A stretch of 7,925 nucleotides of DNA from Desulfobacteraceae bacterium (GCA_022712835.1 JAFLJU010000206.1:1-7925), one strand, 5' to 3'; positions 1-6,940 are shown, numbered from the stretch's first letter. Notes: generated from the sequence alone by a model not told the origin. Made by a program: numbers and translations.

Positions 1-35
1 TTTTCAATTTCTATGTGCCTGACACACCCCTTATA

Positions 36-65
36 TTCTTTCCCAGGGTGTTCTTTCCCAAGGCG
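36..65. repeat. 15-bp tandem repeat, two copies
   Basis: Two adjacent 15-bp units, TTCTTTCCCAGGGTG (36-50) and TTCTTTCCCAAGGCG (51-65), differ at two positions and are followed by the first four bases of a third copy (TTCT, 66-69). They lie just downstream of the RACo-like gene, between it and a small palindrome at 15-27. No function is evident. They may be slippage-derived or part of a small intergenic repeat. Confidence 0.6.
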
Positions 66-73
66 TTCTAAAC

Positions 74-2011
74 TCATTTACGCAGTTCCTCCAGGCGGGC
101 CTTGACCTTGGGAAAATAATTGAGTTCGGTATGGGGCATGAACAGAGCGCCCATATAATGGTCCATATAGGAGGAGGTGGATGCCAGCTCAAAATTGGTC
201 ATCATGTTCACCACCTCAGCCACGTTCCTGCGAAGGGAATTGGTCAGACAATTAATCCGGCATCCAAGCAAAGAACCATTGCCAAGATAGGTCACCTTGG
301 AGGGATCCAGCTCGGGTAAAAGGCCGATGGTAATGGCAGATTCAAGATCCACAAAGGAACCGAATCCTCCAGCCAGAATAATTCGCTCGATGTCCTTGAT
401 CCCAAGGCCGATCTCTTCTACAAGCGTCAGGGCCGCAGAATACATGGCCCCCTTTGCCCGGATCAGATTGTCCAGATCCGGTTCTGTGATGGCAATGTCC
501 CGGTCAATCTGGGTATTTTCCCTGTAGACCAGAACATATTCCCAGATATCATCGGTTTTCCGAATCCTGGGGGTGGAAAGATTCTGGTTGAATTTCCCCC
601 GGGAATCGATCACCCCGGTTTCCAAGAGTTTGGCGGCAAGAGTGATGAGGCCGGACCCGCAAATCCCCTTGGCAGGGACGTTGCCCACGGTAATTATCAT
701 GGGTTCAAACGTTACCGGATTGATGGAAAAATCTTCAATGGCCCCCTTGGTGGCCCGCATGCCAAATTTTACCCCCCCCCCTTCAAAGGCGGGACCGGCC
801 GAAGCTGCCGTACACACCATCCAGTCCTTGTGTCCGATGGCGATTTCAGCATTGGTCCCGATATCCATGTACAGGGTGAGTTTATCTGACAAATACATGC
901 CGGACGCCATGATGCCGGCAATGATATCCCCGCCCACATAGGAGGAAACCCCGGGATAAATCAGGGCAATGGTATGATCGGCGAGATTAAGGCCAATCTT
1001 TGTGGCACGGAAAGGAGGATACATTATGGAAGCTGGCACATAGGGTTCTTTTCGGATATAGGTGGGGTTAATTTTTAACAACAGCTGGGTCATGGTGGAG
1101 TTACCGGCCAGGGTAATGGTGGAAACCTCATGGATTTCGATGCTGGCTTTTTTAACAATTTTTTCGATAACTTTGTTGATGGTTTCCACAACTTTTTGAT
1201 GAAGCACCTCAAGCCCATCTCCTTTTTCCGCAAACACAATCCGGGAAATTACATCCTCCCCATAGGAAATCTGGCTGTTGAACTCCCCGTGCTGGGCCAA
1301 AACTTCCCCTGTCTGCACATCTATGGCCTGGCCGTAGACGGTGGTGGTGCCGATATCCATGGCAATGGCGAAATTTCGATCACTGGTATCAAAGGGTTCG
1401 ATATTGGTGATTCTGTTTTTTCCGTCTTTTCTGACCGGCCGGACAATGGTGGCGGTAACCTTAAAATTTCCCTGGCGGATGATATCCGGAACTTTTCGGA
1501 TCAACCCAAGCCCCATGGTCAACCGGTGCTCATCGTGCTTGAGTCGCAGATGGTTGATAATTCGTGCCACATCTGCCTGGTTATCCCCTTCACTTGCCGG
1601 GTCCAGTTCAAGGTAAATTTTTTCCACCGGCGGAATAAACAGCCCATTTTCCCTGAGCGCATCCACATTGGTAAACATGGCCTTTGCTGTGTGGCGGCCC
1701 ATCTCCTTCTGGTTGAGACGACTGGTCTCCATCTGGGATTCCACCGGAATTCTCACCACCAGATCCGATGAAATCGTTGCCAAACAGGCCAACCGATAGC
1801 CAAGGGCCTGGTCTTCAGAGGAAAGATGTTCGGAAACACCACCCGCCACCTCTCCTTCCTCTATAAGAACCCGGCATTTTCCGCAGACACCGGTTCCGCC
1901 GCAAGAAGCATTGATATGCACACCAGCTTCCATGGCCGCCCGGATCAGACTTTCATTCTCGTCAACTTCAATACTATTATTCTGGGGTAAAAATTTAATT
2001 GTATAAGTCAT
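74..2011 (-). CDS. RACo-type [2Fe-2S]/ASKHA corrinoid activation protein (DUF4445 family)
   Basis: Proteins of this family (RACo, RamA relatives) use ATP to drive reduction of inactive Co(II) corrinoid proteins to active Co(I). The 645-residue product matches the usual length. The N-terminal ferredoxin domain has a plant-type [2Fe-2S] pattern, C37-x5-C43-x2-C46-x29-C76. The ASKHA domain shows two phosphate-binding motifs, DIGTTT near residue 219 and MDIGTNAE near 382, a GPAFEGGG motif near 407-413, and LAGGFGSF near 547-554. The ATG at 2011 is chosen because GAGG lies 7 bases upstream and because a promoter at 2106-2134 overlaps the farther upstream ATG at 2134. The N-terminus also fits a ferredoxin domain starting at MTYTIKF. 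The gene diverges from the hydroxyacid-oxidase operon. No corrinoid protein is encoded nearby, so the client is unknown. A 10-G run (coding strand) sits inside the GGG codons at 772-781. Confidence 0.88.
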   Translation of the reverse strand: MTYTIKFLPQNNSIEVDENESLIRAAMEAGVHINASCGGTGVCGKCRVLIEEGEVAGGVSEHLSSEDQALGYRLACLATISSDLVVRIPVESQMETSRLNQKEMGRHTAKAMFTNVDALRENGLFIPPVEKIYLELDPASEGDNQADVARIINHLRLKHDEHRLTMGLGLIRKVPDIIRQGNFKVTATIVRPVRKDGKNRITNIEPFDTSDRNFAIAMDIGTTTVYGQAIDVQTGEVLAQHGEFNSQISYGEDVISRIVFAEKGDGLEVLHQKVVETINKVIEKIVKKASIEIHEVSTITLAGNSTMTQLLLKINPTYIRKEPYVPASIMYPPFRATKIGLNLADHTIALIYPGVSSYVGGDIIAGIMASGMYLSDKLTLYMDIGTNAEIAIGHKDWMVCTAASAGPAFEGGGVKFGMRATKGAIEDFSINPVTFEPMIITVGNVPAKGICGSGLITLAAKLLETGVIDSRGKFNQNLSTPRIRKTDDIWEYVLVYRENTQIDRDIAITEPDLDNLIRAKGAMYSAALTLVEEIGLGIKDIERIILAGGFGSFVDLESAITIGLLPELDPSKVTYLGNGSLLGCRINCLTNSLRRNVAEVVNMMTNFELASTSSYMDHYMGALFMPHTELNYFPKVKARLEELRK

Positions 2012-2105
2012 ATGATATCCTCTGCAAAGAGTCCTGTAATAGGGTGCATAAAATTTACCAGTCATCGTGTTCTTGATCAAAACCAAAAGGCTCAAATCCG
2101 CTGGA

Positions 2106-2134
2106 ATTATACCCCCTGGAAACCGGTTTGCCAA
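2106..2134 (-). promoter_or_regulatory. Sigma-70 type promoter of the RACo-like gene
   Basis: On the minus strand there is a -35 box TTGGCA (2134-2129), a 17-base spacer, and a perfect -10 box TATAAT (2111-2106). Transcription would start near 2099, leaving a leader of about 88 bases before the ATG at 2011. I saw no recognisable riboswitch in this leader. Confidence 0.75.
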
Positions 2135-2170
2135 GGCATGAGTTTTTTATTCCTTAAGAGAGTAGACAAA

Positions 2171-2199
2171 TTGCATTGAATTTTTTTAAAGTTTATGGA
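2171..2199 (+). promoter_or_regulatory. Possible promoter of the hydroxyacid-oxidase operon
   Basis: The AT-rich divergent region holds TTGCAT (2171-2176), a 17-base spacer and TATGGA (2194-2199), a partial match to sigma-70 boxes. Other AT-rich hexamers (TATAGA near 2223, TATAAG near 2268) lack a good -35 partner. The operon probably starts in this region, but the exact promoter is uncertain. No clear sigma-54 or FNR site was seen. Confidence 0.25.
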
Positions 2200-2297
2200 A
2201 GTATGAGAAATTTATCGCAAATTATAGATATACAAATCGAAAGAATCACCATGATTTATCAGAATATTATAAGATTTTTATCAAAAGGGGACCTGCA

Positions 2298-3731
2298 ATG
2301 AAATCAGTTGACGAACCCAGATTAAGAGAGATTGTCGGGGAGAAAAACATCAAGTCGGATCCGTCAGACCTGTATGTATATGGTTCTGATGCCTCTGTTC
2401 ACCATGCCATGCCATGGGTGATCGTCAAACCCGACACCACCCTGCAGGTTCAAAAAATAATGAAGTATGCCAACCAGGAGTGTATTCCGGTGACCCCAAG
2501 GGGCGGCGGGTCAGGCATGTGCGGCCAGACCGTGCCGATCCAGGGAGGGATTATCCTGGACATGAAGGGGATGAACAGGATATTGGAAATCAATTTACCC
2601 GATGTCTACTGCCGGGTGGAACCAGGGGTTGTGGACGATGACCTCAACATGGCTCTGAAACAATATGGGGTCTTTTACCCGCCAACACCTGCTTCCTCCA
2701 GAATTGCCACCATTGGGGGAGAAATTGCCAACAATGCCAGCGGGGTTCGGTCCGTAAAATACGGAGCCACCCGGGACGCCGTCATGGGGATGAAGGTGGT
2801 AATGCCCAACGGTGATCTGGTAACCCTGGGCGCCCATACCCGGGTGGAAGCATCCGGGTATCAACTCCACAAACTCATGGTCGGATCCGAAGGGACGCTG
2901 GGGGTGGTGGTGGAAGCCATCTTGAGCTTTGTGCCCATCCCGGAATTTCGGTGCATGGGGATTGCCAATTTTGACTCCTTGCAGGATGCTGGTGAAGCCA
3001 TCGGATCCATCATGTCCTCGGGGGCCAATCCCTCCATGCTGGAACTGATGGACTCCATTGCCATCAAAGCTGTCAACAAAACCATGGATCTCGGGTTAAA
3101 GGAAGTGGCTGCCGCCCTTATGTATGAGGCCGACGGCATGGTCAAAGAGGCGGTTGACTATGAAATTAATAAGATGCAAAAAATCTGTGAACAACACCAT
3201 GGAAAAGATCTCCATTCAAGCTATGATCCCAAGGAGAGGGCAAAAATTTTCATGGGGAGGAAAAAACTATTCCCCGCCCTGTCCAAATATGATGAAAACC
3301 TGTCTTCAACCTCCCTGGCAGATGATATGGCAGTCCCCTACTCCAAGATGGCTGAGATGGCGGGAAAAATCCATGAGGTTGCCAAGAAAAATAATATTAT
3401 CATGACGGCATACGGCCATTGCGGGTCCGGCTGCATGCACACCAAAATATTGATGGACACAAGACGGGAAGACCAGTGGCAGTCTGCAAGGAAAGCCATT
3501 ACTGAAATCTATGAATATGTACGATCGGTTAACGGCACCACCAGCGCAGAACACGGCATCGGACTTTCCAAGGCAGCCGCCTTCAAGGTTGAAAAGGCCG
3601 ATTCCCTGGGATTGCTCCGGATCATTAAAAAAGCGCTGGACCCCAATAATATACTGAATCCCGGCAAACTCATGCAAGCCCCGGAAGACTGGGTTACGGC
3701 CACCGATCTTAGATATTCTGTGAACAGTTAA
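2298..3731 (+). CDS. FAD-linked 2-hydroxyacid oxidase/dehydrogenase, GlcD/D-lactate dehydrogenase type
   Basis: This cytoplasmic flavoprotein probably oxidises a D-2-hydroxyacid such as lactate, glycolate or 2-hydroxyglutarate to the 2-oxoacid. The 477 residues match the VAO/PCMH family. The FAD pyrophosphate loop PRGGGSGMCG is at 67-76, with further FAD-domain motifs GEIANNASG (141-149) and GSEGTLG (196-202). The C-terminal oxidase domain has DDMAVP (342-347), a metal-site motif GHCGSGCMH (373-381), AEHGIG (417-422) and LDPNNILNPGKL (447-458). The presumed metal ligands H374, H381 and E418 are kept, but the usual GDGN of the motif is GSGC here. AAGGGG at 2285-2290 is 7 bases before the ATG. 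It is the first gene of the operon, 18 bases ahead of the Fe-S subunit gene. This pairing is typical of GlcD/GlcF-like enzymes and suggests the two proteins form a complex. The substrate is not determinable. Confidence 0.88.
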   Translation: MKSVDEPRLREIVGEKNIKSDPSDLYVYGSDASVHHAMPWVIVKPDTTLQVQKIMKYANQECIPVTPRGGGSGMCGQTVPIQGGIILDMKGMNRILEINLPDVYCRVEPGVVDDDLNMALKQYGVFYPPTPASSRIATIGGEIANNASGVRSVKYGATRDAVMGMKVVMPNGDLVTLGAHTRVEASGYQLHKLMVGSEGTLGVVVEAILSFVPIPEFRCMGIANFDSLQDAGEAIGSIMSSGANPSMLELMDSIAIKAVNKTMDLGLKEVAAALMYEADGMVKEAVDYEINKMQKICEQHHGKDLHSSYDPKERAKIFMGRKKLFPALSKYDENLSSTSLADDMAVPYSKMAEMAGKIHEVAKKNNIIMTAYGHCGSGCMHTKILMDTRREDQWQSARKAITEIYEYVRSVNGTTSAEHGIGLSKAAAFKVEKADSLGLLRIIKKALDPNNILNPGKLMQAPEDWVTATDLRYSVNS

Positions 3732-3749
3732 TAGATGAGGATGTTTTAA

Positions 3750-4697
3750 ATGAAACCACCAGAAAAAAAATTTAGTCATTTAGAAAAATGGGAAGGCACC
3801 CTGGCAAGCTGTATCAGATGTGGATATTGTTTTGAGCATTGTCCCATGTTTAAATTCACAGGATGGGAATCCGATGCCCCCCGGGCCAAAATCATCACGG
3901 CCTTCGGCCTTTTATCCGGAGCTGTCGAGCCCACCCCGGAAGCTGCGGACAAGATATTTAATTGTTTTTATTGCAAACGGTGTGAGGCGGCCTGTTCCTC
4001 GGGAGTTACCCTGACAGATGTGTTTACCGATGCCAAAAAAGATCTGGTTGAAATGGGACTTACGGGGCCCGGCACCACCTCCAGCACCCAGTTAAATTGT
4101 GCCCGGTGCCTTATCTGTGTGGGGGCTTGCCCCCACGAGGCCAGATCCCATGGAGAGAACGGCATTGAGACCGATCCTACCCAATGCCAGTCCTGTGGAA
4201 TCTGCGCGGAAGTCTGCCCGGCAGGCACCGCCAAAATGGGAAATACCTTTGGCACCAGCCGTGAAGAACTGACCCAAAAGGCCAATAGCTTTTTAAGCTC
4301 CCATTCATCGGCCAGAGCCATTGTCTTTGCCTGCAACTGGTCCTATTATCCGGATCTCCAGGCATCCCAATTGCCGGAATCGGAGACAAAGGACAATGCC
4401 TATGAAATCCTTGTAAATATGTGCGGCGGGCGATTAGAGGCCCAGGTTCTCATGTCCCCTTTTCTGAACAATGCATGGGGAGTCCTTGTGGCCTGCTGCC
4501 CCGAAGATGATTGCCAGCACAAGGGCAATGTAAAAGCTAAACGACTGATCGCCAATCTTAAAAAAACCCTTGAAACCGTTCAAATTGACCCTGAGAGAGT
4601 ACATGTGGTAGAGATACCCGCCGGAGACAAATCCCTGTTCCAGGCCCAGATAGACACCTTTGTTGCCAAAATAGACACCTTAGGCCCCATACGTTAA
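3750..4697 (+). CDS. Fe-S electron-transfer subunit: HdrC/GlcF-like N-terminus, 2x[4Fe-4S] ferredoxin and MvhD domain
   Basis: The 315-residue protein probably takes electrons from the preceding FAD oxidase. Its N-terminal part has two CxxCxxCxxxC motifs spaced as in HdrC/GlcF/LutA proteins (C21-C24-C27-C31 and C72-C75-C78-C82). A bacterial ferredoxin domain follows (C117-C120-C123-C127 and C146-C149-C152-C156). From about residue 188 the sequence matches the MvhD/FrhD family (methyl-viologen-reducing hydrogenase delta subunit): FACNW (193-197), MCGGR (224-228), ACCPEDDCQHKGN (248-260), then a helix and PERVHVVEIPAG. The cluster-binding CNWC is CNWS here, leaving C195, C225, C249/C250 and C255. 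The CCG domains that normally complete GlcF-like subunits are absent; the ferredoxin plus MvhD takes their place. GAGGA at 3737-3741 lies 8 bases before the ATG. MvhD normally docks on HdrA-type bifurcating flavoproteins, so an Hdr-like acceptor is inferred but not encoded here. Confidence 0.85.
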   Translation: MKPPEKKFSHLEKWEGTLASCIRCGYCFEHCPMFKFTGWESDAPRAKIITAFGLLSGAVEPTPEAADKIFNCFYCKRCEAACSSGVTLTDVFTDAKKDLVEMGLTGPGTTSSTQLNCARCLICVGACPHEARSHGENGIETDPTQCQSCGICAEVCPAGTAKMGNTFGTSREELTQKANSFLSSHSSARAIVFACNWSYYPDLQASQLPESETKDNAYEILVNMCGGRLEAQVLMSPFLNNAWGVLVACCPEDDCQHKGNVKAKRLIANLKKTLETVQIDPERVHVVEIPAGDKSLFQAQIDTFVAKIDTLGPIR

Positions 4698-4708
4698 AGG
4701 AGAAATTG

Positions 4709-5965
4709 ATGCAGATCGACGTACCATACGGAAAAGAGGGCTCCTTGTCAGCGATCATCAATGATGAGATTCAGGTTAGCTTTCTTGAAGCCAATGATGT
4801 TGAGATTAAAGATGAAGACCAAGCCATAATAGAGGCCATTGCCAACCCCATTAACGCGAGAAACTTTAAAGATTTTTTAGCGGATGCCAAACAGGTACTG
4901 GTAATTGTCAATGATGCCACACGCCCCACCCCCACCCAAAAGGTGCTGGATGTGATTTTTGATGACCTGGGAAAAACCCAGTATAACTTTATCATTGCCA
5001 CGGGAGCCCACAGGGGACCCACCGAAGAAGAGTATTTACAGATCTTCGGTCCCTATTATGAAAAGATAAAGGGCCGGATCATTGTCCATGATGCCAGAAA
5101 AAAAGAGGATCTGGTCTTTTTGGGCACCTCCTCCAACGGCACACAGATGTATGTGAACAAAGCTGCAGCAGCGGCCGATAAATTCATTATCATCTCTTCG
5201 GTGGAGCCCCATTATTTTGCCGGCTACACCGGGGGCAGAAAATCCTTTTTACCGGGAATTGCAGGATTTGAAACCATTGAGCAGAACCATAAACTGGCAT
5301 TGCTTCCGGAAGCCCGTGCCCTGTCTCTCACCGGCAACCCTGTCCATGAAGACATGATGGACGCCATAAAAACCGTTAAACAGGAAATTTTTTCCATCAT
5401 GACGGTCCTGGACAAGCACCACAATGTCTATGCCACTTGCGCAGGTCACATCCATGATTCCTTCCATGCCGCCATTGACAAGGCCAATGAAGTGTTTGCC
5501 GCCCCCTTGGAGGAGAAGGCAGACATTGTGGTCTCAGTGGTAAAATTTCCCCAGGACATTGATCTATACCAGGCCCAGAAGGGAATCGACAATGCCAAGC
5601 TGGCACTGAAAAAAAACGGGATCATGATCCTGGTGGCCAAATGCCGGGATAATATCGGCGGTAAAGCCTTTGCCGATCTCCTAGGCTCCTGCGACACCCC
5701 GAAGGCAGCATTGGATAAAATCGAGCAGGGCTATGTTCTGGGCTACCACAAGGCCGCCAAAATGGCGGAAATCGGATTATGGGCTCAGATGTGGGCCGTG
5801 ACCGATGTGGCCCCCGAGGTGATATCCAAATTGTTCATCACCCCTTTTTCCGATCTCCAGACCGCCATTGACAAGGCCCTGGAAGAAAAAGGAAGAGACG
5901 CATCCGTTCTTTTTCTAATGGACGGCGGCCTGACCGTTCCCCTTGTCAGGAAAGAATCGATATGA
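4709..5965 (+). CDS. LarA-family nickel-pincer racemase/epimerase (DUF2088)
   Basis: LarA enzymes use a lysine-tethered nickel-pincer nucleotide (NPN) cofactor to racemise or epimerise 2-hydroxyacids by hydride transfer. The 418-residue product has the family motifs NDATRPTP (68-75), TGAHR (98-102), SVEPHYFAGYTGGRKSFLPG (164-183), AGFETIEQNHKL (185-196) and a C-terminal LYQAQKG (286-292) with ILVAKC (307-312). By comparison with Lactobacillus plantarum LarA, K178 would be the cofactor-attachment lysine, H194 the nickel-contacting histidine, and H101 and H168 the acid/base pair; all are present. The ATG at 4709 is preferred over a TTG at 4706, because AAAGGAG (4696-4702, overlapping the previous stop) is then 6 rather than 3 bases away. 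LarB/LarC/LarE, which make the cofactor, are not in this window. Context suggests it supplies the isomer used by the upstream oxidase. Substrate specificity varies widely in this family, so lactate is only one candidate. Confidence 0.88.
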   Translation: MQIDVPYGKEGSLSAIINDEIQVSFLEANDVEIKDEDQAIIEAIANPINARNFKDFLADAKQVLVIVNDATRPTPTQKVLDVIFDDLGKTQYNFIIATGAHRGPTEEEYLQIFGPYYEKIKGRIIVHDARKKEDLVFLGTSSNGTQMYVNKAAAAADKFIIISSVEPHYFAGYTGGRKSFLPGIAGFETIEQNHKLALLPEARALSLTGNPVHEDMMDAIKTVKQEIFSIMTVLDKHHNVYATCAGHIHDSFHAAIDKANEVFAAPLEEKADIVVSVVKFPQDIDLYQAQKGIDNAKLALKKNGIMILVAKCRDNIGGKAFADLLGSCDTPKAALDKIEQGYVLGYHKAAKMAEIGLWAQMWAVTDVAPEVISKLFITPFSDLQTAIDKALEEKGRDASVLFLMDGGLTVPLVRKESI

Positions 5966-6627
5966 AAATCATAGAACAAACCCACGAGATTTTAAGTCTC
6001 CCGGACCAGGGCCTTACACTGTTGGAGAAAGCGGGGAGAACCTGTTATAAATCCGAGGACAAGATCACCCAGGACTCAGCTGAAAAATTTGTGGAAATGC
6101 TGGTCAGAAAGGGACACCATGCCATGATAGAATTTGGTGACATTGTGGTTAAATTTGTTACCAACCGAGGGGTTACCCATGAGCTGGTGCGCCACCGCCA
6201 TTGCAGTTTTGCCCAGGAATCCACCCGATATGTTAAATATGACGGCCAGATGGAATTTATCAAACCCGTCTGGTGCCAGGACCATCTCTTGGGTACCTGG
6301 TCGGAACAATCCCCTGTTCTCCCTGTTCCCCCTATTCCCCCGGGTAGATCGTTGGCGGAACAATTGTGGTTAAGTGCCATGGAACGGGCAGAGACAGACT
6401 ATAAAACCCTGTTGCAAAATGGATGGAAAGCTCAGCAGGCAAGAGAGATACTCCCCAATAGTCTGAAGACGGAAATTGTGATGAAAGCCAACATCAGGGA
6501 ATGGCGTCATGTCTTTGCCCTTCGGTGTGCAAAGGCATCCCACCCCCAGATGGTGGAACTGATGCGCCCCTTGCTCAAAGAAGTTCAGAAAAAAATCCCC
6601 GTTGTGTTTGATGACCTGATCTTTTAA
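5962..6627 (+). CDS. thyX: Flavin-dependent thymidylate synthase ThyX
   Basis: ThyX makes dTMP from dUMP using methylene-tetrahydrofolate, FAD and NADPH, and replaces ThyA in many anaerobes. The 221 residues match the usual family size. The signature RHRx7S is at 77-87 (RHRHCSFAQES), followed by TRY (88-90). Other supported segments are AGRTCYKS (24-31), QQAREILP (158-165) and the C-terminal LRCAKASHPQM (187-197), where many homologues have an AQ-containing motif. A proline-rich stretch at 118-127 is encoded by three 9-base tandem units (6312-6338) and lies in a region I expect to be a variable loop. The ATG overlaps the larA-like stop as ATGA (5962-5965), indicating translational coupling. 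A hairpin terminator lies about 90 bases downstream. The metabolic link to the racemase/oxidase genes is not obvious. Confidence 0.93.
   Translation: MKIIEQTHEILSLPDQGLTLLEKAGRTCYKSEDKITQDSAEKFVEMLVRKGHHAMIEFGDIVVKFVTNRGVTHELVRHRHCSFAQESTRYVKYDGQMEFIKPVWCQDHLLGTWSEQSPVLPVPPIPPGRSLAEQLWLSAMERAETDYKTLLQNGWKAQQAREILPNSLKTEIVMKANIREWRHVFALRCAKASHPQMVELMRPLLKEVQKKIPVVFDDLIF
6312..6338 (+). repeat. Three tandem 9-bp units inside thyX
   Basis: The units are CCCTGTTCT (6312-6320), CCCTGTTCC (6321-6329) and CCCTATTCC (6330-6338), each one substitution from its neighbour. They keep the reading frame and encode a repeating Pro-Val/Ile-Leu/Pro triplet (residues 118-126). This suggests in-frame expansion of a tolerated loop by replication slippage. 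Confidence 0.7.
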
Positions 6628-6714
6628 AAATCCTTAAAATCAAACTCATTGGGAGCAATTGGATACGGATATCAGGAGATATTTACCCCCCACGAACACT
6701 TCGGTTTTCAAAAA

Positions 6715-6748
6715 AAAAGAGCCCTGCAATCCTCAGCAGGGCTCTTTT
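6715..6748 (+). terminator. Rho-independent terminator after the thyX operon
   Basis: There is a perfect 13-bp stem, AAAAGAGCCCTGC (6715-6727) pairing with GCAGGGCTCTTTT (6736-6748), around an 8-base loop. The A-run on one side and the T-run on the other would let it stop transcription from both directions: the oxidase-racemase-thyX operon from the left and minus-strand transcripts of the exported-protein gene from the right. Confidence 0.88.
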
Positions 6749-6880
6749 AAATATTGTATAGGGACCTTCTTTTATAAGCTTGAAATGGATCAGTGGAAAA
6801 TACCTGAACCTGAAAGAATAGACACATTTTCCCTCGTATGTGTAACAACAACTAAAGAGTACACATAAAGGAGATTGAAA

Positions 6881-6940
6881 ATGGAGAAACGACTACTCAA
6901 AAGCCATGATAAGAACATGGTGCAGAAAAAATGGAGTTAA
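6881..6940 (+). CDS. Possible 19-codon mini-ORF or remnant of a longer gene
   Basis: A strong ribosome binding site, AAAGGAG (6867-6873), stands 7 bases before an ATG opening a 19-codon frame that reads MEKRLLKSHDKNMVQKKWS and ends in TAA. The peptide is basic and its first 14 residues loosely resemble the N-terminus of PspC-domain proteins (KRLYRSxxDRMI type). The next expected glycine/cysteine-rich PspC segment is absent, so a truncated remnant is as likely as a functional small peptide. It overlaps the 3' end of the convergent exported-protein gene on the other strand. I saw no clear promoter. Confidence 0.3.
   Translation: MEKRLLKSHDKNMVQKKWS

Noticed and set aside
1130..1771. 213-codon plus-strand frame antisense to the RACo-like gene
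   Set aside because: It is opposite a strongly supported gene and has no recognisable family; long antisense frames arise from codon bias.
2012..2105. Riboswitch in the leader of the RACo-like gene
   Set aside because: The leader of about 88 bases shows no recognisable cobalamin, SAM or other riboswitch core by eye.
2012..2134. N-terminal extension of the RACo-like protein to an ATG at 2134
   Set aside because: The extension overlaps a near-consensus promoter, has no ribosome binding site, and adds 41 residues unlike the ferredoxin-domain start. The ATG at 2011 has GAGG at proper spacing.
3306..3779. 157-codon minus-strand frame antisense to the FAD oxidase
   Set aside because: The sense frame carries conserved oxidase motifs over the same bases (373-381, 417-422, 447-458), so the antisense frame is incidental.
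4706..4708. TTG start for the LarA-like gene
   Set aside because: It is only 3 bases from the AAAGGAG site; the ATG at 4709 has better spacing and is a stronger start codon.
6659..6868. 69-codon plus-strand frame after thyX
   Set aside because: It starts with TTG, runs straight through the 13-bp terminator stem and has no protein-like character.
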